From Azorinus chamasolen (taxonomy: Eukaryota; Mollusca; Bivalvia; Cardiida; Solecurtidae): a stretch of DNA of 64,000 bases. How positions within the stretch are numbered: position 1 is the stretch's first letter; each line of letters starts with the position of its first letter. Of the stretch, positions 1-8,538 are shown piece after piece. Where the stretch lies: assembly GCA_963576725.1 (NCBI GenBank), contig OY755244.1:33879446-33943445 (forward strand), given 5' to 3'. The notes beneath the pieces are model-generated. The model saw only the letters and a program-made list of their open reading frames with translations, made no database searches and was not told the origin of the DNA. The translations under genes were made by a program, and so were the position numbers.

Positions 1-783
1 AGTTTAAAATGATGACAAAATACTCAGAAAGCTAATCATCTTAATTGATACCCAAAAAATGAATTGTAAGTAAGATTGTTACGGTTTCCATGGTAACCGA
101 TCCTTTCACAAATTTTGGAAATTTGACATCCAACTGTAATACTCCGCTAGATCTCGGTTATTTTTGTTGAATCATGAAATCAATTGTTACAAACATAGAT
201 ATGAGGCATTGCTTTAATAGTAAATATTACTTTTCTGATATAAACTAATTTGCATATGTATGAATATTTATGAGAACAGTAATAGATGTTGAAATTTTCG
301 ACAGGCACCAGTCTTTCTCTTATAAAGCAAACAAATATGGAAAATGGTTAGCTAAAGTTTACTATGATCACTGGATATCACCAAGATTATTAGATAAATA
401 AGTTTGGGACACATTATATAGCACTGATGGTGATATGTCTGTTTCCTAGGCAACCATTCTAACCTCATTGTTCATATTACAGAGTGTTTACATACCTGCA
501 ACATACAAAGATATTGTTGCCTTCTTGGGCGATAATTATAAATGATATAAACATATACCCGGTAGTTCATGTATGAATCTTAATGTTAGGTTCACTTTAT
601 GCAAATTACCTTATTTGCATCCTCATTAATATTAATTAGTGATAAGAAAACAAAGAGAAACAATATTGAAAATAACATGTTTCGGAGTATTCCGAGCACA
701 ACATTAAACCATGCTCCAAGTATAGGTTGCAATAATAAATGTACCTTTTGATGATGAATAAATAAATTGTATGTCTAAAACTG
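1..783. repeat. Left arm of a 3.1-kb inverted repeat
   Basis: This arm is the reverse complement of 2310-3091. Position p pairs with about 3092-p, and the register holds from 1/3091 to about 705/2387 with few mismatches, then continues more loosely to about 783/2310. The arm carries inverted copies of the ~360-bp satellite seen at 2460-3986; its hallmark AT-rich ATTCAT...GCAAAT box appears inverted near 250 and 601. The pairing is still strong at base 1, so the arm may continue outside the window. It could be a long terminal inverted repeat of a transposon or a satellite inversion. Confidence 0.85.
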
Positions 784-1149
784 TTACTAAAATGGCCATG
801 CACTGCTTCCATGGTAACTGTTGAGAGCCAAGTACTTATGATACCCCCAAACAATCTTCTGTTATTGTTTTTAAAGTGTCAGTGATTTTAAAGCCCTTAA
901 AGCCTGTGTTGAATTCAGGGTTTCAAGACTGTTTCGACTTTTGATATACCATCATCTGTTGAGAACTGGTAATCCTGTGATGTGTTTTAAGACCCTTTGA
1001 TTTGTCTGTCTTGCTAAGCCATCATCAGCCGTACCAATACCGAAGGGAACTGGTGTCAGCAGATTCTGCATCAGCTCACCTATATCAATCTGCATATTGG
1101 GTCTTTGTTAACCACTAATAATTGCTACAATTCCTTGATTCCTTACGAT

Positions 1150-1915
1150 TAGAAGCTGCAAGGCAGAAATGTTTTTTTCACATCTATCAGACGGTGAGCC
1201 TAACCAGTTCTCGCCAGATTATGGTATATCAACAGTGAGAAACAGTCTTGATGCCCTGAATTCAACACAGGAAGAAACTGAAACAAGGATCGTTATTTAC
1301 ACCAACCATGCAAAAGAACAAGGCTACAAAACTGTTCATCTTCGAACTCCAGACAGTGATATATTCTTCATTCTTCTGTATTACCTTAACTGGTTTGAAT
1401 GTGTTACTGTCTTGTTTGATACTGGCTCAGGCAATCATAAAAAAATAATAAACATGTCAGAAGTTGCCCAAGCATACACAGAAGATTACCGATCAGCACT
1501 TCTGGGTCTCCATTTGTACTGTGGCTGTGATTCTACAAGTGCATTCAATGGCTGAGAACATTTGACACCCACTAAGACCATTGAAAAGAAGCCAATGTTT
1601 ATAAAAACCATTAGCAGGTTTGGGTAACTCTTGGGATGTGTCTGGAGATCTTGTGCAAGACTTGGATGAATTGACGTGTGCAATGTATATCAACCTAAGA
1701 TTTCACACTGTGAATGAATTGATATTGTTTAAGATTAAGGAGAAGTGTGAAGATAAGCCAACAGATGCATTTCGCAATGCTGATATTGGAACATTACCCC
1801 CTTGTAGGGCCTGCTTAATACAGCACATCTGAAGAGTTATTTACCAGTTGATACTTTGGAAGAGATCTCTTTCCCGACCAGACATTCCCCTTGTTTTAGA
1901 GAAGAATAGTTGTCA
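1150..1915 (+). pseudogene. Decayed XPG/FEN-like (PIN-fold) domain gene
   Basis: An open stretch (1169-1555) encodes 128 residues with ETETR, then TPDSDIF, then GLHLYCGCDSTSAFNG. This order resembles proteins common in cnidarians, molluscs and fish in which an EADTR motif, a DTD motif and a GCD motif look like the acidic residues of XPG/FEN nucleases. After a TGA at 1553-1555 the same frame continues to about 1618. A frameshift then leads into 1620-1832, which holds SWDVSGDL and LPPCRAC, also typical of the C-terminal part of that family. The gene is broken by a stop, a frameshift and missing ends. It lies in the spacer between the two arms of the inverted repeat, so it may be cargo or the remains of a transposon protein. 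Family recognition is from memory of motifs; nuclease activity is not implied. Confidence 0.6.
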
Positions 1916-2309
1916 ACATGTAACTCTGACAGTCAATCAACAGATATGATTACATGATGGCCTTTAATAAGGGTATGCTCCACAGACATTCAACAGCAAT
2001 GTGATCATCTTGACCTAACTCTTATCAGATTATTACCTGAGAAGATCCAATATAAACTGTTCCATTTTCGCCTCTAATTAAGGTATGCTCTGAGAGTCAG
2101 ACCTTCAATTTATAAATTAGCTGATAAATACCCATGATGTCATTTTTTCTAACATGAATATTCAGCTGGTAAAGGGTTAAGTGAGATATAATTCGTCTAT
2201 TTTTGTTGAGTCGGCATACTCAAAGAAGTTTTCTGTAAAGGTGTTTTAAAGCAGAAAGTGGGATTAACACTTTACTAGATGTATACATGCCCTTTAACAT
2301 CTTTTAGAT

Positions 2310-3091
2310 AGTTTTAGAATTAAAATTCATTTATTTATCACCAAAAGGTACATTTATCATTGCAAGCTATATTTGGATAATGGTGTAATGTTGTGCTCGG
2401 CATACTGTGAAACATGTTATTTTCAATATTGTTTCTCTTTGTTTTCTTATCACTAATTAATATTAATGAGGATGCAAATAAGGTAATTTGCATAAAGTGA
2501 ACCTAACATTAAGATTCATACATGAACTACCGGGTATATGTTTATATCATTTATAATTATCACACAAGAAGGCAACAATATCTTTGTATGTTGCAGGTAT
2601 GTAAACACTCTGTAATATGAGCGATGAGGTTAGAATGGTTGCCTAGGAAACAGATATATCACCATCAGTGCTATATAATGTGTCTCAAACTTATTTATCT
2701 AATAATCTTGGTGATATTCAGTGATCATAGTAAACTTTAGCTAACCATTTTCCATATTTGTTTGCTTTATAAGAGAAAGACTGGTGCCTGTCGAAAATTT
2801 CAACATCTATTACTGTTCTCATAAATATTCATACATATGCAAATTAGTTTATATCAGAAAAGTAATATTTACTATTAAAGCAATGCCTCATATCTATGTT
2901 TGTAACAATTGATTTCATGATACATAAAAAATAACCGAGATCTAGCGGAGTATTACAGTTGGATGTCAAATTTCCAAAATTTGTGAAAGGATCGGTTACC
3001 ATGGAAACCGTTACAATCTTACTTACAGTTCATTTTTTGGGTATCAATTAAGATGATTAGCTTTCTGAGTATTTTGTTATCATTTTAAACT
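2310..3091. repeat. Right arm of the 3.1-kb inverted repeat
   Basis: Reverse complement of 1-783. It merges on its right side with direct ~360-bp satellite units: the shared box ATTCAT...ATGCAAATAAGG occurs near 2475, 2838, 3198, 3577 and 3929, spacings of about 352-379 bp. The arm is therefore built from about two satellite units. Confidence 0.85.
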
Positions 3092-3986
3092 ACATTTGAA
3101 GTTGTTTTCTGATAATGGTAGGATAAAAATTTAGAGGTTTACGTTATTTCTGTATTTTTTGCTATTTTTTAATTATTCTCAATAATATTCATGTGTATGC
3201 AAATAAGGTAATTCCTAATTAAAGCTTTTAAACCAAAGCACACTGTCTTAGCTTCAATTTGGTACCAGTTTTATACAGTTAGCACAAATACTTCCTGTGA
3301 TATGGAAGAGTTTTGCAGGTAGGTGTCGACTAACAAAACTGTGTGAACAGAGTGAAATGAATGGTTACTATGGAAACAGTTAAAAAGTTACTTAGAGTTA
3401 AATTTTTGGTCCTCAAATTTGATATTTTGTTTTCTGAGGATTTTGTCATCAGGTTAAACTGCATTTGAAATTGATTTCTGATATCTGTAGGATAAAAAGT
3501 GAATAGTTTACATTATTTACGTTATTTCTGTATTGTTTTTACTATTTTTAATGTTCTCATTAATATTCATGAGTATGCAAATAAGGTAATTTAAAAAAAC
3601 CAACTGGAAATAAAAGCACAATGTCCTACCTCCAATTTGGTACCAGTTTTATAGGTTTTGGACAAAAACTGGTTGTGATATGGACGATTTTGCAGGTACG
3701 GACCATCATTACGAAAACTAGGGTGTTGCCATGGAAACGGTGAAAATGGTGCTAAAAATTAGTGCTATGGTCCTCAAATTGGATATTTTGTTTCCTGGGG
3801 GTATTGTCATCATGTTAAACTGCATTTGAAGTTATTTTCTGATATTTTTAGGATAAAAAAAATAAAGGTTTACGTTATTTCTATACTTTTTTACTATTTT
3901 TAATGTTCTCATTAATATTCATGAGTATGCAAATAAGGTAATTAAAAAAACAAGTTAGAAATAAAAGCACAATGTCTTATCTTCCA
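3092..3986 (+). repeat. ~360-bp satellite, direct units
   Basis: Tandem units share, in order, a TTTTCTGATA...GGATAAAA block, the box TTCATGAGTATGCAAATAAG, a TTTGGTACCAGTTTTATA block, a TGATATGG block and CCATGGAAACGGT. The last unit is interrupted at TTTGGTAC by a transposon (3995-5312) and resumes at 5313, continuing to about 5430. Units are diverged but collinear. Confidence 0.8.
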
Positions 3987-3994
3987 TTTGGTAC

Positions 3995-4033
3995 CAAAGG
4001 TGCCCGACGCATGCTTGGACTCATCCATGCACC

Positions 4034-4064
<31 letters not shown>

Positions 4065-5312
4065 AAAATAAATAAATAAATAAAATAAAATAAAAATAAA
4101 ATAAAATAAAAATTGTGAACGAAGTATGTTCAACTGGCCTAAAACTATCTATTTGAACCTTAAACCACTCCGAAAAACGAGAAAAACACGACCCGGAAAA
4201 AAAATTCCTATCGGGTCTATATATGTATTGAAAGGTATCTAACTACGACAGATCAGCGGCGGAAAATACAACAGTCATGTTTTTCAAAGTCTTACAGCAA
4301 AGCCAATTCAACACCGATTTTTATCATTTTGGTCTTGATCCGTTCCAAATTCCATATGCTAAGCGGCACAATTAGTGCTTTCTTTAAATATTGCTCCGTC
4401 TTGTCGCTGCAAGACCGCGAATTTGAAAAAACGCTAGAGCGAAACGATGTGACTCCCGCCAGGATGCATAGACGTATATAGAGGGATCTGTATTCTTTAA
4501 TCTTTTCAACAAAAACGCGAATTATGGTTAAACACTATCTAAAAACATTAAACTCGCCGCAATTAAAACGGTGCTTACTATTTCCAGTCAGCTACGAGGC
4601 GCCAGTTTTCTTTCTCCAACTTTCCTTTTGAACGGATGCGACCATTTTGCTGTGTCCCGGCTCATAAACTATTCGATATGCAAATTGACTACTACTTCCG
4701 GGCCACAGCGATATGGCCACCTCCGTTCAAAACGAAAGTAGGAGAAAGAAAACTGGCGTCTCATAGCTGACTACAAATAGCCAGGACCGTTTTAACTGCG
4801 GTAAGTTGAATGTTTTTCGAATGTGTTTCAGCATAATTCGCGTTTTTGCTGAAAAGTTTAACGAATACAGATCCTCCTATATACTTCTATACATCCTGGA
4901 GGGAGTCACATCGTTTCGCTCTAGCGTTTTTTCAAATTCGCGGTCTTGCAGCGACAAGACCGGGCAATATTTAAGGAAAACACTAACTGTGCCACTTAGC
5001 ATATGGAATTTGGAACGGATCTAGACCAAAATGATAAAAATCGGTGTTGAATTGGCTTTGCTGTAAGACTTTGAAAAACATGACTGTTGTATTTTCCGCC
5101 GCTGATCTGTCGTAGTTATATACCTTTCAATACATATATAGACCCGATAGGAAATTTTTTCCGGGTCGTGTTTTTCTTGTTTTTCGGAGTGGTTTAAGGT
5201 TCAAATAGATAGTTTTAGGCCAGTTTAACATACTTCGATCACATTATTTTTTTTTTTATTTTTTTTTTTGGGGGGGGGGGGGGGGGGTCCAAGCATGCGT
5301 CGAGCATCTTTG
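3995..5312. mobile_element. hAT-like non-autonomous foldback element with 8-bp TSD
   Basis: The element is bounded by an exact 8-bp duplication TTTGGTAC at 3987-3994 and 5313-5320. Its ends are inverted copies: the left begins CAAAGGTGCCCGACGCATGC, and the right, read inward, begins CAAAGATGCTCGACGCATGC. An 8-bp target duplication and ends starting CARNG fit the hAT superfamily. The two ~650-bp halves are reverse complements, meeting near 4668, so the whole 1318 bp folds on itself. Mirror-placed homopolymers lie inside each arm: 23 C followed by an A-run at 4032-4068, and a T-run followed by 18 G at 5247-5287. No transposase frame is present; the small open frames inside are arm sequence. It sits in the ~360-bp satellite, whose unit is restored if the element is removed. 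Confidence 0.9.
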
Positions 5313-5430
5313 TTTGGTACCAGTTTTATAGTTTTAGGACAAAAACTGGCTGTGATATGGGCGAATTTGTAGGTATGGGTCATCATTACGAAAACTGGGG
5401 GGTTTCCATGGAAACGGTTAAAATACACAT
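5313..5430 (+). repeat. Remainder of the interrupted satellite unit
   Basis: This stretch continues the unit broken at 3986: the GTACCAGTTTTATA block, the TGATATGGGCGA block and CCATGGAAACGGTTAAAA follow in the same order as in the units at 3236-3735. Confidence 0.8.
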
Positions 5431-6620
5431 AGCCTAAATGAATTTAAGTTTGAGTACATTCGCGATTCTGATTCAGGACACTTTTCTGAACATTTTGGTA
5501 CCCATGGAAAAAAGTCTAGGGGGGGGGGGGGTGCACGGTAGGCACTACTGGCTCCCTGAGTATTCGGACCGCCTGAAATTGTCGGATGCATCGGTGTGTC
5601 GGTTGGTCAAGTGGCAACCATCAACTGATCAACTAACATAAAACCGGATGTTTCAAAATCGGAAGAGAAATGTACGACAAAGATAAACATTGACTGTTGA
5701 TATTTATTTACATTCGGCATGAAACCCGTTAGAATCAAATGTTTACATTCTGCACGCTACGTAAATGTTGTAGGCAAAATGAGTCTGCAGCAAATTCTGA
5801 AAGTTTATGAAAATAAATGCACATTGGAGCTGTTATACCGAGGACAGTTTTACTGAGGTATCCGATATAACGCGGGTGGTCTGTGTCTCCGAAATGTTTT
5901 TTTTGTTTTTGTAAATACCTTATAATACGATTGAATATCGCAATGAAACATACGCCATATTTCACTCCAAACCCTATATTTCGACCCCATTAGACAGCCT
6001 GGCGGCCAGATTGAAAAGTGTGAAAATCCAATACACACTGTCAGCTGACACCTGTCAAAATGGTGGCTGCGCATCGTAACTTTCCGACATTACAGAAATC
6101 ATCGATCGAAATATCGTGACCACTTCGGAAGCTTCCGCTGTGTTGGGAAAGTGCATAGATTGGCCGCGTCGGTGTATTTCGTTATGTCGGAAGTGAACGA
6201 AATAAACCAAGCGTTGACATTGGCCTTAGGGCAAGATTATAATCGATGGCCTGATAATCTTTTCAACTCTTTTTTCTCTAGGTTATATGCTAATGTAGAA
6301 AAGGGTGTGTACGCTTTGACCAATCAAATGAAATTTAAAACCCCAATAAATAACACGCGACATCACATGTGACCTTTCATTTTCTGAAAACGGAGACCTT
6401 TCATTTTTTGAAAACAGTGACAGCCATATTTATTGTTTTAACACAGCAAGTAATTGAAGTTTTAATCGGATTAGGGGTTTATGACAGGCCCAGAGGCAGT
6501 TAACATTTCTCCCTTACGCAAAATTTGACATCCTGTCAACAAGTCAGTTTCGTTTGAAATGTCTTTATTTTAGGATGAGGGGGTCTATGTAAGTTTCTGT
6601 AAGTACCCAGATAAATATCA
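5431..6620. other. No supported gene; mixed unrecognised sequence
   Basis: It contains a G-run near 5518-5531 and a stretch at 5545-5590 with TATTCGGACC and TTGTCGGATG, which recalls pogo/Tigger-type element ends, but I see no matching partner end. Several open frames of 60-76 codons on both strands overlap each other and show no family motif. Nothing else is recognised up to 6620. Confidence 0.4.
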
Positions 6621-7440
6621 GTGTGTCTAACAATTTGGATCCAGATGAGACGCCGAGCAACTCTGCATCTCATCTGTATGCAAATTGTTTGCAACAGTTA
6701 GATCCGTCTGAACAAGTAAAGTACATTTTATTTCAGATTGAGTTTACACCTAACATTATTCAAACAACTGTACATGTTCTGCCTTGGCTCAGCAGAAAGA
6801 TAACGGAGCACAGTTTTAGTTAATAATAAGGCTTTTATTCGTCTCAATAACCATGGAATCCGTAAATGATTGCAAATACAAACAAAGCGGTCTGAGAAAA
6901 CTACAATAAACTAATCAAAACTAGCATGTAAGGTTTCTGTATACTATAACTTTTCAATCATGTGAGACAACTGAGAATATACAGTATACAGAAGGGAGGC
7001 AACTCTTGTCAATATCCAAAAGGTAGAAAAATAGTTATCTCTCTTGTTTTACACCCCAGCATCCACTTATAAGCTAGTAGACCTACAATCATCTAAACAT
7101 ACTAAAATGTACTATTTACTATCAATAGCAACTTATGAATCTCAAAGCAAAAAAACAGTGCAGACCCGCATAACGGGGTATAAACAGCTTATTCTTCTTC
7201 TGAATTACTGGCAGTAGCGTGACTGTTGTGTATCAAATATTAATACAAATAACACTAATTACTGATATAACTAGCACAAAAACATGATAAAATGCATTAT
7301 TCTATCTGAAATAACTGCAAACGCACCAAAACAACAAAGTTTTACGAGAAGAACAGAAGAAAACGGTTTACACGAAAACTCAAGACTGAAGGCATTTCGG
7401 CAATAAAATAAGGCGTGGCTTAGGAAAATCGCAGAGCAGG
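6620..7440. other. Fragment of a dispersed repeat, then unrecognised sequence
   Basis: The stretch 6640-6750 contains GATCCAGATGAGACGCCGAG and GCATCTCATCTGTATGCAAA, a motif pair that recurs diverged at 20580-20640 and 20795-20845, so it is a dispersed repeat, not a gene. From about 6830 to 7440 I see only AT-rich sequence without a recognised feature. Confidence 0.4.
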
Positions 7441-7494
7441 CTGGAAGGGATTGCTGGGGACAATAGTAGACTAGAGGTAAGAGTAAACATATTC

Positions 7495-7565
7495 TGGTAA
7501 GCACGGGTTTCTCTGAGCTACACCGAAAATTGACTTGGTAAGTGTGGGTTTTTCTACGCTACACC
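7495..7565 (+). repeat. Two 30-bp direct repeats before the LINE reading frame
   Basis: Two copies of a unit beginning TGGTAAG and ending CTACACC lie at 7495-7524 and 7536-7565, 41 bp apart, just before the LINE start codon at 7573. Short repeated blocks in the 5' leader are common in non-LTR elements and may be promoter or leader units; this role is an inference. Confidence 0.6.
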
Positions 7566-7572
7566 AGTCAAA

Positions 7573-8535
7573 ATGTTTACCCTAACTCTCATTCTGCTGG
7601 TCCACATGGCCACAAACCTGACCAGGAAATGGGAACGTCATCAATACCATGAAAATTCAGATCTTACTATTAACACGAAATCAATGGGCCAGTTTTCACA
7701 TAGTCTTCTAAACATCAAGATGAGTTATGCAGGACGTAGACCTATTAGCTTACCAGTCAAAACGAATCGTACTGCAAATTTACTGATCCTTACGGCATTA
7801 TTAGCAGGGGACATAGAACTTAATCCTGGTCCCCGAAATGCAAACATTTATCCATGCGGGATGTGTGATCAACCAGTAACATGGGAATGCTACGGTGTCT
7901 GCTGTGATGGATGCAGCATCTGGCACCACAAATCCTGCATGGATCTGTGTACACAAGACTATGAACTTCTAGACAGGTCTAACGTTCAATGGCTCTGCTG
8001 TAAGTGTGATAGCATAAACGTCAGTTCATTCACATTCAGATCTTATGAGATTGGAACATCAAATTACTATGAGCCGATCTCAGGTCTAGATGTCACTATT
8101 GACTCGCTTCCCTCGGTTTTCAGTCCCATACGCACAAGCAGTCCAAGGAATATCGCAGGAGAGGTCAATCGTTCAATCCGTAGTGAGACAGCGAAATGTT
8201 CAAATGTCAGTAAAACCGACAACCCCTATAACGTGCCGCCAAAGAGAAACCTCAGAGTCATGACCGTAAATTGTAGGAGCGTTATGGACAAAAAGAGTGA
8301 ATTTGAAATGGCACTCCATTATCTCAAACCTGACATAGTGTGTGGGACAGAATCTTGGTTAAGGGGGATAAAGCCAGGTAAAAATGCGGAGGCAAATGCG
8401 GTCAGGTCGAGCGAAATATTCCCTTCAAATTATATTGTTTACAGAAATGACAGGAGCTCACTTGGAGGAGGTGTTTTTGTACTTGTAGAAAAATCCCTAA
8501 TCTCAGTAGAGCAACCATCTTTTGTTACAGAATGA
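7573..8535 (+). CDS. LINE polyprotein N-terminal part: 2A-like motif, PHD finger, start of endonuclease
   Basis: 320 residues. The first ~70 residues are unassigned. Residues 70-87 are a hydrophobic run ending in GDIELNPGP, a 2A-like ribosome-skipping motif. Residues 95-145 form a C4HC3 PHD-type zinc finger (C95, C98, C111, C114, H119, C122, C142, C145). A linker of about 80 residues follows. The AP-endonuclease-like domain begins near residue 226 with LRVMTVNCRS and includes GTESW, whose glutamate is the usual metal-binding residue. Translation would end at TGA 8533-8535 in the middle of the endonuclease, yet the next codons continue the same frame and the same domain. The truncated product could not be an active endonuclease. 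The ATG at 7573 is chosen because it is the first in frame; the true start could be upstream. Confidence 0.8.
   Translation: MFTLTLILLVHMATNLTRKWERHQYHENSDLTINTKSMGQFSHSLLNIKMSYAGRRPISLPVKTNRTANLLILTALLAGDIELNPGPRNANIYPCGMCDQPVTWECYGVCCDGCSIWHHKSCMDLCTQDYELLDRSNVQWLCCKCDSINVSSFTFRSYEIGTSNYYEPISGLDVTIDSLPSVFSPIRTSSPRNIAGEVNRSIRSETAKCSNVSKTDNPYNVPPKRNLRVMTVNCRSVMDKKSEFEMALHYLKPDIVCGTESWLRGIKPGKNAEANAVRSSEIFPSNYIVYRNDRSSLGGGVFVLVEKSLISVEQPSFVTE
7807..7833 (+). other. 2A-like ribosome-skipping motif (GDIELNPGP)
   Basis: Codons 79-87 of the LINE frame read GDIELNPGP, matching the D-x-E-x-N-P-G-P consensus. It is preceded by a leucine-rich stretch (TANLLILTALLA), as in known 2A sequences. 2A-like motifs near the N-terminus of non-LTR retrotransposon proteins are known from sea urchin, lancelet and molluscs, and in some cases the upstream hydrophobic part can also act as a signal sequence. 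Here it would separate the ~86-residue leader from the PHD-endonuclease-RT protein. The motif is seen directly; activity is inferred. Confidence 0.85.
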
Positions 8536-8538
8536 GAG

